Source: UMGS1889 sp964540575 (GTDB lineage: Bacteria > Bacillota > Clostridia > Oscillospirales > Ruminococcaceae). Taken from it: a DNA stretch of 64,000 nt. Below the pieces are notes generated by a model, which ran no database searches, was not told the DNA's origin, and worked only from the letters and a program-made list of their open reading frames with translations. A program made the position numbers and the translations under genes. Location of the stretch: positions 1 through 64,000 of the forward strand of contig CAZINI010000011.1 of assembly GCA_964540575.1 (NCBI GenBank), written 5' to 3'. Below are positions 1-8,323 of the stretch, piece after piece; the stretch's first letter is position 1, and each line of letters starts with the position of its first letter.

Positions 1-30
1 GTGTTCCCCCCGCCTTCGGCGGGGGAACAC
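1..30. terminator. strong GC-rich hairpin with TTCG loop
   Basis: The first 30 bases form an almost perfect hairpin: GTGTTCCCC...GGGGAACAC closed by a TTCG tetraloop, with one bulged C on the left arm. It is probably the 3' end of a transcript from outside the window. No long T-run follows on the plus strand, so termination is inferred from the stem alone. Bases 31-119 show nothing else recognisable. Confidence 0.5.
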
Positions 31-119
31 CCATTAATCAGTATTTCCCTAATTGCACAGCAAGACGAATATGCAACTAAAAATAACCAAATTCATATTT
101 ATACGTAAAGATTAGTTGG

Positions 120-148
120 TAGACAAATGCTCAATTTCATTGTATAAT
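120..148 (+). promoter_or_regulatory. sigma-70-type promoter of the first hydrolase
   Basis: TAGACA at 120-125 and a perfect TATAAT at 143-148 are separated by exactly 17 bases. The -10 box overlaps an upstream in-frame ATG at 147, so that ATG cannot be the start codon of a transcript made here. Confidence 0.6.
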
Positions 149-176
149 GATAAAAAACATGAAAGGGACAAAGATT

Positions 177-1250
177 ATGGTGAGAAAAATCATGAAAATA
201 ATTGTTATTGTTTTACTGGTCGTATTAGCAGCAGCTGCTGTTGCATTTGGCTGCTTCTGTTATCAAAACCTCCATTGGTGGGAGAAGGACATGAAGAAAA
301 TAACAAAACTTGGTGTTGTCGAAAAACAAGTCACTCTGCCAAATGGTAATGTTATCAATTACGGAGAAATACCCGGTGAAGGTCCTGCACTTTTGCTTAT
401 TCACGGACAGATGGGTGCATGGGAGGATTACGCTTCCGTTATGCCCGAGCTGCACAAGAATTGGCACATATATGCGATAGATCTGTATGGACATGGAGAA
501 TCTTCGCATAAGGAAGAATTGTACTATTTAGATGTAAACGGAAATGATATCATATGGTTTATTGAGAATGTGATAAAGGAAGAAACCGTTGTTAGCGGTC
601 ATTCAAACGGAGCGTTAACAGCGGCGTATATAGCAGCTTACGGCGGCGATATGGTGAAGGGTGTTGTGCTGGAGGATCCGCCTGTATTTTCGACACAGGG
701 AGAAAACTGGGAGAACAGCTTTGCATATCTCGATACATATAAGCCGCTGCATGACTATATTTCGTCCGAACAGACAGAATGCTGGGCAGCATATTATTTA
801 CGGCATTGTTATTGGGGAAAATTATTTATGAAGGATTCTATTTCGGGGATAGCAAATTATGCACAGCAATACAGCGAAAAGCACCCGGGAGAAGAAGTGA
901 AGATATTCTTTATGCCGTCAAGTGCGACCTTAGTTTTTCACTATGTTCAGCAATATGATATGCTGTACGGTGAGCATTTTTATAATCTGACATGGAACAA
1001 TGGAATTACCCATGAACAGATGTTATCGGATATAAATATCCCCTGCATTTATCTTCATGCAAAAGAAGAAGTGGCAGACAGCGGAGTGTATTTGTGTGCA
1101 GCGTCAAGAGAACAGGCAGAAAGGGCAGTGGGACTCATAGGTGATAATTGTCAGCTTATAGAAACTGAGGACAGCGATCATAATATCCACGGCACACATA
1201 AGCAGGTGTATATTGATGCTATAAACAGCTTTTTGAAGGAGGGTGCGTAA
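177..1250 (+). CDS. membrane-anchored alpha/beta hydrolase
   Basis: Alpha/beta-hydrolase-fold protein of about 357 residues; substrate unknown. An N-terminal hydrophobic segment (about residues 5-28) should anchor it in, or export it across, the membrane. The fold then shows the oxyanion-side HG motif (LLIHGQ), the strand/turn DLYGHGES and the nucleophile elbow GHSNG with the catalytic Ser. The acid and His are expected in the C-terminal third; SDHNIHG near the end is a good His candidate. I place the start at ATG 177, preceded by AAAGGGA at 162-168, because the ATG at 147 lies inside the -10 box. The next gene starts right after the stop, so the two form a unit. The family includes esterases, peptidases and lipases, and nothing here selects among them. 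Confidence 0.8.
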   Translation: MVRKIMKIIVIVLLVVLAAAAVAFGCFCYQNLHWWEKDMKKITKLGVVEKQVTLPNGNVINYGEIPGEGPALLLIHGQMGAWEDYASVMPELHKNWHIYAIDLYGHGESSHKEELYYLDVNGNDIIWFIENVIKEETVVSGHSNGALTAAYIAAYGGDMVKGVVLEDPPVFSTQGENWENSFAYLDTYKPLHDYISSEQTECWAAYYLRHCYWGKLFMKDSISGIANYAQQYSEKHPGEEVKIFFMPSSATLVFHYVQQYDMLYGEHFYNLTWNNGITHEQMLSDINIPCIYLHAKEEVADSGVYLCAASREQAERAVGLIGDNCQLIETEDSDHNIHGTHKQVYIDAINSFLKEGA

Positions 1251-1251
1251 A

Positions 1252-1692
1252 ATGCTGAAGGACAATATTTCAATGCTCCGTGATATTAACGGATATTCAC
1301 AGGAAGAGGTTGCGGAAAAGATAGGAATTTCCAGGCAAGCCTATGCAAAATGGGAAAGAGGGGAAACTGTTCCCGATGTGGAGCGTTGTCAGAAGCTGGC
1401 TGAATTGTACGGCGTAACTATTGATGCCCTTCTGAACTTTTCCGAAAAGGTCGGCAAGACAACTGCCCTTCCCGCACCGAAAGGCAAGCATATATTCGGC
1501 ACAACAAAAATGAATGACAGAGGACAGATAGTTATCCCCAAAAAAGCAAGGGAATTATTTGACATCAAGCCCGATGATGCACTGATAATTTTAGGTGATG
1601 AAGCGGAAGGTATCGCTATCATGAAAGCGGAACTATTCGAGAAAAGACTAAATGATACATGGGATCGTATGAATCAAAAAATAGAGGAATAA
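1252..1692 (+). CDS. XRE-type HTH / AbrB-like transcriptional regulator
   Basis: DNA-binding regulator of about 146 residues with two domains. Residues 1-60 form a Cro/C1-type helix-turn-helix (SQEEVAEKIGISRQAYAKWE is the core). Residues about 75-135 form a SpoVT/AbrB swapped-hairpin domain, seen in KMNDRGQIVIPKKARELF. That combination is common in small Clostridia regulators. The ATG at 1252 is spaced 9 bases from AAGGAGG (1236-1242) and is preferred to the GTG at 1243, which overlaps the ribosome site. It lies directly behind the first hydrolase and ahead of a second, so it may control this cluster; that is inference. Confidence 0.85.
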   Translation: MLKDNISMLRDINGYSQEEVAEKIGISRQAYAKWERGETVPDVERCQKLAELYGVTIDALLNFSEKVGKTTALPAPKGKHIFGTTKMNDRGQIVIPKKARELFDIKPDDALIILGDEAEGIAIMKAELFEKRLNDTWDRMNQKIEE

Positions 1693-1749
1693 ACCGTACT
1701 TATTTAATGACCCCTTAGTTCAATTTATTCGGAAAAGAGGAAAAGGAAG

Positions 1750-2655
1750 ATGAAACCCGCTTTGATTGTTTTGCTTGCTGTGCTTTTTGTGATCACCGTT
1801 TACCTTATCGTACAGGGAATACGCTGCTATTTTGCTGTAAAAGAGGGAGAAAAGCGGCTCTTGTCCTATAACGCCAAAACCGCCGAACTGAGCTATGGAA
1901 AAATGACCTATGTTGACGAGGGCGATGGCGAAATAATTCTGTCTGTGCATGGTATTTTCGGCGGTTATGACCAGGCTTTTGATACCTGTAAGGACTTTGT
2001 TTCCGATTTCAGAATTCTTGCTCCGTCAAGGTTCGGTTATCTCGGAAGCGACATTTCGGGAAAAGGAACTCCCGCAGAACAGGCTGCCGCATACGCCCGA
2101 TTACTTGATAAGCTGGGCATTGACAAGGTGTTTCTGCTTGCTGCATCAGCAGGCGGCAGTATTGCGATCAGGTTTGCTCTTGACTATCCCGAAAGAACAA
2201 AGGGCTTGATTTTGTACTGCTCTGCAATGCCGTTTTCCGAGAAACCCGAGAAATATGCCGAATACGCAGGTCCGCCCGCTTTTATATGCAATGATTATGC
2301 AATGTTTTTGATGAGTCCGTTATTTGAGCCAATTATGGGAATGGAGCCGTCAACGATTTACGGTATGCTCCCTATTAGCGAACGAAAGAACGGCGTTGTT
2401 CTGGACGCAGGCGTGACAAATCCCGATATGGCTAGAAATTTTGATGACTATAACATTGAAAATATGAATGTACCAACACTTATTTTACATTCAAAGGACG
2501 ATAAGCTGGCAAGCTATAAAGATGTTGAAAATGCACTTAAGCGATTTCCAAATTGCAGCTTTGTTTCCTTTGAAACAGGCGGACATTTGATGGCGGGTCA
2601 CGAGGAAGAAGTGAAAAATGCGGTAGAAGAATTTGTGAATAAGCATTGCTCATAA
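1750..2655 (+). CDS. alpha/beta hydrolase, membrane-anchored
   Basis: 301-residue alpha/beta hydrolase with an N-terminal hydrophobic helix (about residues 3-25). Visible fold landmarks are ILSVHGIFGGYDQ (oxyanion region), a nucleophile elbow AASAGG in place of GxSxG, and LILHSKDDKLAS followed by ETGGHLMAGHE, which supply the likely catalytic Asp and His. It resembles the first hydrolase in layout but not closely in sequence. GAGGAAAAGGAAG before the ATG is a good ribosome site. It follows the HTH/AbrB regulator by 57 bases and could be co-transcribed. Substrate unknown. Confidence 0.8.
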   Translation: MKPALIVLLAVLFVITVYLIVQGIRCYFAVKEGEKRLLSYNAKTAELSYGKMTYVDEGDGEIILSVHGIFGGYDQAFDTCKDFVSDFRILAPSRFGYLGSDISGKGTPAEQAAAYARLLDKLGIDKVFLLAASAGGSIAIRFALDYPERTKGLILYCSAMPFSEKPEKYAEYAGPPAFICNDYAMFLMSPLFEPIMGMEPSTIYGMLPISERKNGVVLDAGVTNPDMARNFDDYNIENMNVPTLILHSKDDKLASYKDVENALKRFPNCSFVSFETGGHLMAGHEEEVKNAVEEFVNKHCS

Positions 2656-2688
2656 TCGGCGGTTCTTTTTATGTTTGGAGGGGATAAT

Positions 2689-2787
2689 TTGAAAATTACG
2701 GAAGTAATAAGGGAATTATATGATCTCGGCGGATATGAAATGCTCAAAGTTGAAGATCATGAGGGCGGCAGAAAGCCTGATACATAA
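2689..2787 (+). CDS. possible small protein or gene remnant (32 aa)
   Basis: A short TTG-start frame lies behind a convincing ribosome site (GGAGGGG at 2677-2683). The 32-residue product is acidic and has no motif I recognise. It may be a real small protein or the 5' stub of a lost gene, since the frame stops abruptly and about 80 non-coding bases follow before the next gene. Confidence 0.3.
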   Translation: MKITEVIRELYDLGGYEMLKVEDHEGGRKPDT

Positions 2788-2869
2788 CATTCCGTGGGCG
2801 GGATTTTTTGAGAAATGACTTTTGTTTAAAATCTAGGCTATAAAAAAAATAATTATGAGGAATTTAGAT

Positions 2870-3769
2870 ATGAAAAAGATACTTGTAACAGGCGGAACTG
2901 TATTTGTCAGTCGATATATTGCAGAGTATTATGTTGCAAAAGGCTGCGATGTATATGTGCTTAATCGAAACACTAAAGAACAGTCCAAGGGTGTAACACT
3001 TATCGAAGCTGATAGGCATGAGCTTGGTGAGATTCTTCGTGAATATCGCTTTGATACTGTAATAGATACAGGATATACTTCCGATGATGTAGAACTGTTG
3101 CTTAACGCTTTGGGAGATTATGAAAACTATATTCTTATCAGTTCAAGTGCTGTATATCCCGAGTATGCTCCGCAGCCATTCAGGGAAGATGCTCCTCTGG
3201 CTAATAACAAGTATTGGGGCAAGTATGGAACGAATAAAATAGAGGCAGAAACTGCTTTGCTGAAACGAAACCCCAACGCATATATTCTCAGACCCCCATA
3301 TTTATATGGTCCTATGAACAATGTATACAGAGAAGCATTTGTTTTTGATTGTGCATTGGCTGACCGAAAGTTCTATTTGCCTAAAGATGGTGATATGAAG
3401 TTGCAATTCTTCCATGTCCATGATTTATGTAGGTTCATTGATGTCCTGTTGAAAGTAAAACCGTCCCAGCATATCTTTAATGTGGGAAATAAAGAGGTTG
3501 TTTCAATTCGTAAGTGGGTAGAGCTATGCTACGATGTTGTCGGAAAACAAGCCACATTTGTAAGTGTTCATCAAGATGTTGAACAAAGGAATTATTTCAG
3601 TTTCTATGATTATGAGTATTGCTTGGATGTTTCCTTGCAGTATGAACTAATGGAAAATGTGAAATCGTTAGAACAGGGTTTGGAAGAATCCTATGCTTGG
3701 TACATCAACAATAAAGACAAGGTAAACAGAAAACCTCTTATAGAGTACATAGATAGCAATTTATGTTAA
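2870..3769 (+). CDS. NAD-dependent epimerase/dehydratase family protein
   Basis: Extended short-chain dehydrogenase of about 299 residues. The N-terminus carries a Rossmann dinucleotide motif (ILVTGGTVFVSRYIAEYY, in place of the usual GxxGxxG). An SSSAVYP stretch provides the catalytic-type Ser, and YGTNKIEAE gives the YxxxK pair in the slightly altered form WGKYGTNK. RPPYLYGP is typical of nucleotide-sugar epimerases and of the plant RNA-binding SDR-like group. The ATG at 2870, behind GAGG at 2857-2860, is preferred to the ATG at 2855, which overlaps that site. Substrate is not evident; nucleotide sugars are the usual ones in this family. Confidence 0.8.
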   Translation: MKKILVTGGTVFVSRYIAEYYVAKGCDVYVLNRNTKEQSKGVTLIEADRHELGEILREYRFDTVIDTGYTSDDVELLLNALGDYENYILISSSAVYPEYAPQPFREDAPLANNKYWGKYGTNKIEAETALLKRNPNAYILRPPYLYGPMNNVYREAFVFDCALADRKFYLPKDGDMKLQFFHVHDLCRFIDVLLKVKPSQHIFNVGNKEVVSIRKWVELCYDVVGKQATFVSVHQDVEQRNYFSFYDYEYCLDVSLQYELMENVKSLEQGLEESYAWYINNKDKVNRKPLIEYIDSNLC

Positions 3770-3793
3770 GCCAATTTCTATTTATAGGGCAGA

Positions 3794-3982
3794 TCACAAA
3801 TAAAATGCTCGCTGAACACACGATTTCAGGGGCTTGTTGTAGAATACCGTATCGGCGTAATAATTGAGATAGAACAATCGCATATTCTGCAAGTTTTCCA
3901 ATAAGCGACAAGCAGTTCGTTGTTTACGGCTTTGGCAACATTCTTCCGTGATGTATCTAATTTTTCTTGCATTATTGAACAT
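3794..3982 (-). pseudogene. possible gene fragment, unrecognised
   Basis: A 62-codon minus-strand frame rich in Arg, Cys and Tyr (ends NKPLKSCVQRAFYL) lies in the debris zone between the epimerase and tRNA-Pro. There is no ribosome site, and a terminator hairpin sits immediately upstream of it, so expression as a gene is unlikely. It may be a decayed mobile-element piece; I cannot name a family. Confidence 0.2.
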
Positions 3983-3990
3983 CAAAAAAT

Positions 3991-4022
3991 TCGGATATTT
4001 CGCAAACCTGCGGAATATCCGA
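3991..4022 (-). terminator. terminator for a minus-strand remnant
   Basis: TCGGATATT-CGCA pairs with TGCG-AATATCCGA around a small loop. Read on the minus strand it is followed by TTTTTTG. It closes the 43-codon remnant that ends at 4029, which suggests a real gene once ended here. Confidence 0.6.
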
Positions 4023-4028
4023 GAGCTT

Positions 4029-4160
4029 TTATGTTGAATTATCGGTGTAATAAATCAGCCTTTTCATTTCAAGTAAAAGGTCTATGATGTAATTATTATC
4101 TAAGTGTTGATGAACGGCGTAGAATGTGGGTTTTGTTGTTATTTGCTTGGGTGTGACCAT
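4029..4160 (-). pseudogene. 3' end of a truncated unknown gene
   Basis: A 43-codon minus-strand frame ends 7 bases before a good terminator (3991-4022). Its reading frame runs up to about 4160, where it meets the truncated integrase coming from the other strand. No ribosome site precedes the ATG at 4160. Best read as the C-terminal tail of a gene whose 5' part was deleted. Family unknown. Confidence 0.35.
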
Positions 4161-4285
4161 ATACGATATTGAATACTTTATCTGTATATACTCACGCCTT
4201 CAACGAGGTAAAAGCCAAAGCCACAGACGAGATAGTAGATATGCTTCATCTCAATGAGAAATTCGGCACCCGAAAGTCAAGCTAA
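4157..4285 (+). pseudogene. C-terminal fragment of a tyrosine recombinase (integrase)
   Basis: The translated tail reads TLSVYTHAFNEVKAKATDEI and continues to a stop at 4283-4285. The VYTHA string with its nucleophilic Tyr, followed by a basic/acidic helix, is the classic C-terminus of phage and Tn916-type integrases. Only about 42 codons remain: an in-frame TGA lies at 4154, so the catalytic core with the R..HxxR residues is gone. It sits about 85 bases from tRNA-Pro, a common attachment target for such enzymes. The element it served appears to have been lost. Confidence 0.65.
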
Positions 4286-4320
4286 ATTCGGAGTTGTCCA
4301 AGACACAAAATCTAATATGA

Positions 4321-4366
4321 AAATAACCTCTCAAACGACTTATTACAGCCATTTGAGAGGTTATTT
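4321..4366 (-). terminator. terminator downstream of tRNA-Pro
   Basis: AAATAACCTCTCAAA and TTTGAGAGGTTATTT form a perfect 15-bp stem. On the minus strand it follows the tRNA-Pro 3' end by 4 bases and leads into a T-rich stretch. Confidence 0.65.
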
Positions 4367-4370
4367 CTTC

Positions 4371-4447
4371 TGGTCGGAGTGACGGGACTTGAACCCACGG
4401 CCTCTACCACCCCAAGGTAGCGCGCTACCAATCTGCGCCACACCCCG
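4371..4447 (-). tRNA. tRNA-Pro (GGG)
   Basis: The complement folds as a complete cloverleaf: acceptor CGGGGTG/CACTCCG with one G-U pair, D-arm GCGCAGATTGGTAGCGC, anticodon stem CTACC/GGTAG with loop TTGGGGT, T-arm around GTTCAAG, and an encoded CCA end. The anticodon is GGG, so it reads CCC and CCU proline codons. It has its own promoter upstream and a hairpin terminator downstream. The nearby integrase tail suggests its 3' end once served as an attachment site. Confidence 0.95.
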
Positions 4448-4487
4448 ACATTTGGTATTTTTGTTTGTCGTTCCTGACGACTATTAT

Positions 4488-4516
4488 ATCTTACCACATT
4501 TAAATCCATTTGTCAA
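4488..4516 (-). promoter_or_regulatory. tRNA-Pro promoter
   Basis: On the minus strand a perfect TTGACA (4516-4511) is followed after 17 bases by TAAGAT (4493-4488), about 40 bases upstream of the mature tRNA 5' end. Confidence 0.6.
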
Positions 4517-4633
4517 GGGTTTTTTCAAAATTTTTTTCACTTTTTTTGAAAAAAGCCCGCAAGCCGCCATTTTACGAGGTTTTTCATCGAATTTTTTAAA
4601 ATGAAGCAGTATACGTCATTAGGACATTGAAAA

Positions 4634-5089
4634 TCAGCTTTGTTTTAGAATTACTCCCATAGCCGAAAGCGTTTCCTTTGTTTTTTCAAAACGCAGTAGG
4701 TTCGAAACACCAATGCAATTGAGATCAATCGAAACGACATACCCTTTTTTGATTGCACTTTTTGCACTTGCACTGATACATGAATTACCATCAATACCAA
4801 TTATCTCAACATCTGAGATATTTTTCGATTTTAAAAATGCAAGTAGTTCTTCAGATGAAAATAAATCAGCTTGCTCTTTGCAAAATACGTTGTCTGTCTT
4901 AACAAAAAGCCCACAAGCAAAATCATCCGTGATCAAGCCACTTCTAAGTCTCTTTGTGTTTTTTATGTATATGATTTCCTGTTTTTGTTCTTGTGCTTCA
5001 ATAATTCGTTTGTTTATTTTTTCTAAAAGCGAGGCATCATACTTCGAAAAATATGACTCTTGAATATCTACTATCAATAAAGCTTTCAT
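4634..5089 (-). CDS. isochorismatase-family cysteine hydrolase
   Basis: About 151 residues, a compact member of the isochorismatase/nicotinamidase superfamily. The expected triad is visible as Asp8 in LLIVDIQESY, Lys64 in GLFVKTDN, and Cys104 in GIDGNSCISAS, counted from MKALL. The family hydrolyses amide or vinyl-ether bonds in small molecules (nicotinamide, isochorismate, ureidoacrylate); the substrate here cannot be chosen. The ATG at 5089 is better spaced from GGGAAA than the ATG at 5095. It is alone on the minus strand, between tRNA-Pro and rubrerythrin. Confidence 0.8.
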   Translation of the reverse strand: MKALLIVDIQESYFSKYDASLLEKINKRIIEAQEQKQEIIYIKNTKRLRSGLITDDFACGLFVKTDNVFCKEQADLFSSEELLAFLKSKNISDVEIIGIDGNSCISASAKSAIKKGYVVSIDLNCIGVSNLLRFEKTKETLSAMGVILKQS

Positions 5090-5199
5090 AATCATTTTCC
5101 CGCAGCAACTTCCGATTTAGCAACCAATTGCACACATCATAATGATAAACACATTATACCATACTCCCCCGCAAAAATCAATCGCAAATCAAATAAAAA

Positions 5200-5238
5200 G
5201 CCGTGCTCCCGAAAGAAAAAATCTCCCGAAAGCACAGC
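5200..5238 (-). terminator. rubrerythrin terminator
   Basis: GCTGTGCT pairs with AGCACGGC (one T-G wobble) around a loop, followed on the minus strand by TTTTTATTTG, about 20 bases beyond the rubrerythrin stop codon. Confidence 0.6.
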
Positions 5239-5261
5239 CGAAATCCTTATTTTAGGAAAAA

Positions 5262-5810
5262 TTAACCGAAGTATCTCTTAAGCAGACCCTCGAATGCACA
5301 GCCGTGACGAGCCTCGTCCTTTGCCATCTCGTGAACGGTATCGTGGATAGCGTCAAGGTTCTGCTGCTTTGCAAGTGTAGCCAGCTTCTTCTTGCCCTCG
5401 CAGGCACCGTTCTCAGCCATAACTCTCAGCTCAAGGTTCTTCTTTGTGGAAGAAGTAACCACCTCACCGAGCAGCTCAGCAAACTTAGCAGCGTGCTCAG
5501 CCTCCTCGTATGCAGCCTTTTCGTAGTACATACCAACCTCGGGATAGCCCTCTCTGAAAGCAACTCTTGCCATTGCAAGGTACATACCAACCTCGGAGCA
5601 CTCTCCGTTGAAGTTCTCTCTCAGACCCTGGAGTATCTCGGGATCAACGTCCTTTGCAACGCCTACAACGTGCTGATCAGCCCAAGCAAGACCGCCCTCG
5701 GAAGAAGCCTCGTTGAACTTGCTTGCAGGAGCCTTGCACTGAGGACATTTCTCGGGAGCAGCGTCGCCCTCGAATACATAACCGCATACGGAACATACAA
5801 ATTTCTTCAT
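5262..5810 (-). CDS. rubrerythrin, reverse type (rubredoxin first)
   Basis: About 182 residues. Residues 1-36 are a rubredoxin domain with Cys6, Cys9, Cys22 and Cys25 (CSVCGY and CPQCKAP) binding one iron. Residues about 50-180 are a ferritin-like four-helix domain with Glu/His ligands in ENFNGECSEVGMY, EEAEHAAKF and DEARHGCAF, forming a di-iron site. This rubredoxin-first order is that of the reverse rubrerythrins of clostridia, which reduce hydrogen peroxide and oxygen with NADH-derived electrons to protect anaerobes. The ATG at 5810 is preceded by a perfect GGAGG; the ATG at 5825 overlaps it. A TTATAATAATG stretch about 85 bases upstream resembles half of a PerR box, so peroxide control is possible but unproven. 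Confidence 0.93.
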   Translation of the reverse strand: MKKFVCSVCGYVFEGDAAPEKCPQCKAPASKFNEASSEGGLAWADQHVVGVAKDVDPEILQGLRENFNGECSEVGMYLAMARVAFREGYPEVGMYYEKAAYEEAEHAAKFAELLGEVVTSSTKKNLELRVMAENGACEGKKKLATLAKQQNLDAIHDTVHEMAKDEARHGCAFEGLLKRYFG

Positions 5811-5968
5811 ATTAATTACCTCCAAATTTTACATTTGTGCCAAACCCGCAAAGGAATTCGACATAATTTCTGTATATAATGCATTTAACAACATTATTAT
5901 AACATAGAGGCAGTTCATATTCATCAACAAATCATTAACTATATTTAAATAATAATATCTATTACTGA

Positions 5969-8323
5969 TTAGGAACGACTATCAAGTAATTGCTCTGTTT
6001 TAAAGAAAAATTTTCCGTTTTCCAAGCAAAGAACAGCCTTATCACCCTTTCGGATAGTTCCGCTGATTATCCCCGACGAGAGCAGATCCTCGACCGAGCC
6101 TGAAATGCTCTTTCTGAGCTTTCTTGCACCGTCCGGAGAGCTTCCGCAGTCAGACAAAGCCGCTACCGATTCGGGGGTGAATTCAAGGGCTATCTCCAGT
6201 GCAGATGCCCTGTTTTTTAAATCATTTAACAGTTTTTCGGCAATACGGCTCATTTCCGCTACACCCAAAGAATGGAACACCACCGTTTCATCAACACGCC
6301 CAAGAAATTCGGGACGGAAATGCGTCTTAAGCTCGTCAAGCACGGGCTTTGCGTCCTCCTCTCCCCCGCTGCCGCCAAAGCCGATGGAAGAACGCTTCTT
6401 AAGCTTATCTGCACCGATATTGGACGTCATAACGATTATTGCACTCCGAAAGCTGACTGTCCTGCCGTGACTGTCGGTGAGAATACCGTCATCAAGAATT
6501 TGCAGCAGAAGATTGAAAATATCGGGGTGTGCTTTTTCAATTTCATCAAAAAGCACCACAGAATAGGGGCTTCGGCGTATCTTTTCCGTAAGCTGTCCCC
6601 CGTCCTCAAAGCCGATATAGCCCGGAGGCGAACCAATAAGCTTAGAAACGCTGTGTTTCTCCATATATTCGGACATATCCAGCCGAATAAGTGCTTCCTC
6701 GCTGTCAAAAAGTGCGGCAGCCAACGCCTTGGAAAGCTCGGTTTTTCCCACTCCCGTAGGTCCCGCAAAAATAAATGAGCCTATGGGACGCTTCGGGTCA
6801 CGAAGTCCAACCCTGCTCCTTCGGATAGCAGCAGCCACCGCCGCCACTGCCTCGTCCTGCCCCACAACTCTGTTCTTCAACTCCGTTTCGAGAGATGCAA
6901 GACGTTCGCTTTCGCCGCAGGTAAGACGTCCCACGGGGATACCCGTCCGCTGGCAAACTATCTCTGCGATATTTTCCGCTGTTATGGGGATGATTTTCCG
7001 CTCGCTGTCCGAATACCAGCTTGGAAGATCGGATTTGGAGGATTTCGGCGTTTTCTTTCCCATAAGCCGATTAAGCTCATCGGACAGTTCCCTGATAGTT
7101 TCGGGCTTTTCTCCCGCCTTCAGCCTTGCCCTTGAAGCCGCCTCGTCAATAAGGTCGATAGCCTTATCCGGCAGGAAACGGTCATTGATATACCGCTTCG
7201 ACATTGTGACCGCCGCCGCCACCGCATCATCGGTTATCTTAACGCCGTGAAATTCCTCGTAACGCTCCCGCAGTCCGCCCAAGATCCCAACCGCCTCTTC
7301 CTCGGACGGCTCGCCTATCATCACCTGCTGGAACCGTCTTTCAAGGGCACTGTCCTTTTCGATATATCGGCGGTATTCGTCAAGAGTTGTGGCACCGATT
7401 ATCTGCACCGTTCCCCTTGCAAGGGCAGGCTTTAGGATATTCGCAGCATCGATAGCCCCCTCCGCCGCACCCGCCCCGACAATGGTGTGCAGTTCGTCTA
7501 TAAACAGAATGATATTCCCGTTTTCCGTAACTTCTTCAATGCACTGGCGAATTCTGTCCTCGAAATCTCCCCTGTATTTCGCACCCGACAGCATAGCCGT
7601 TAGATCAAGCGACAGAATACGCTTATCCCGCAAAGCAGCAGGAGCTTTTCCGCTTGCTATCATCTCCGCAATGCCCTCGGCGACCGCTGTTTTTCCCACA
7701 CCCGCTTCTCCCGTCAGACAGGGATTGTTCTTCGTCCGACGTGTTAGTATCTGCAAAACCTGCTCTATCTCCCTGTCACGGCAGAACACGGGATCACACT
7801 GATTTTCGGAAGCAAGCATAGTCAGGTCGGTGGTATATTTCGACAGTGCCATCGACTTTGAAATAGGCTCGTAAATACGAGTTCCCGAGGAGTCTATCCC
7901 ACGGCAGGCGTCCCGAATTTTCGTAAGACTGCCCCCCGTTTCACTTATGACCACCGCCAGCGAACAGTTTTCCTTGGAAGCCGCCGCCATCAGCAGATGC
8001 TCCGTCCCCGCCAGCCTAGCCCCCGACGTAACAGCCAGCTTTATCGCCCCATCGATTATGCTTCTCATAATTGGCGTAAAATCCGTTTCATCGGGAGCTG
8101 TAATATCTCCCGCACCGATAATATCTATGATACGTTTCCTTATCTTGTCGGACTTTATACCGCAGGAACGCAGGACACCATATGCCGCCGTCCCCTGCTC
8201 CTCAAGCATAGCAAGCAGCAGATGCTCGCTGCCAACATATGTGTGTCCCAGCCTGCCCGACTGCAGAAACGCCTTGTTCAGGACAAGATTTGCCTTTTTG
8301 GTCAGCCTTTCGTTTGAATACAT
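5969..8323 (-). CDS. clpC: ClpC-type AAA+ ATPase, Clp protease regulatory subunit
   Basis: 784 residues. Order: Clp N-domain repeats (about 1-145, with GHTYVGSEHLLLAML), first AAA+ domain (Walker A GEAGVGKT, Walker B ILFIDELHT, about 185-400), a short middle segment (about 400-450), then a second AAA+ domain (Walker A GPTGVGKT, Walker B VVLFDEIEKAHPD, about 490-680) and the C-terminal ClpB-D2-small domain. The protein unfolds substrates for ClpP and is central to protein quality control. The middle region is much shorter than in ClpB, which argues against ClpB, but no McsA/McsB/CtsR genes accompany it as in Bacillus. AAGGAG precedes the ATG. It stands alone between rubrerythrin and a divergent small-protein gene. 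Confidence 0.9.
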   Translation of the reverse strand: MYSNERLTKKANLVLNKAFLQSGRLGHTYVGSEHLLLAMLEEQGTAAYGVLRSCGIKSDKIRKRIIDIIGAGDITAPDETDFTPIMRSIIDGAIKLAVTSGARLAGTEHLLMAAASKENCSLAVVISETGGSLTKIRDACRGIDSSGTRIYEPISKSMALSKYTTDLTMLASENQCDPVFCRDREIEQVLQILTRRTKNNPCLTGEAGVGKTAVAEGIAEMIASGKAPAALRDKRILSLDLTAMLSGAKYRGDFEDRIRQCIEEVTENGNIILFIDELHTIVGAGAAEGAIDAANILKPALARGTVQIIGATTLDEYRRYIEKDSALERRFQQVMIGEPSEEEAVGILGGLRERYEEFHGVKITDDAVAAAVTMSKRYINDRFLPDKAIDLIDEAASRARLKAGEKPETIRELSDELNRLMGKKTPKSSKSDLPSWYSDSERKIIPITAENIAEIVCQRTGIPVGRLTCGESERLASLETELKNRVVGQDEAVAAVAAAIRRSRVGLRDPKRPIGSFIFAGPTGVGKTELSKALAAALFDSEEALIRLDMSEYMEKHSVSKLIGSPPGYIGFEDGGQLTEKIRRSPYSVVLFDEIEKAHPDIFNLLLQILDDGILTDSHGRTVSFRSAIIVMTSNIGADKLKKRSSIGFGGSGGEEDAKPVLDELKTHFRPEFLGRVDETVVFHSLGVAEMSRIAEKLLNDLKNRASALEIALEFTPESVAALSDCGSSPDGARKLRKSISGSVEDLLSSGIISGTIRKGDKAVLCLENGKFFFKTEQLLDSRS

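Noticed and set aside
5889..5905. PerR box upstream of rubrerythrin
   Set aside because: Only one half (TTATAAT) matches the inverted repeat; the second half has several mismatches. Mentioned only as a possibility.
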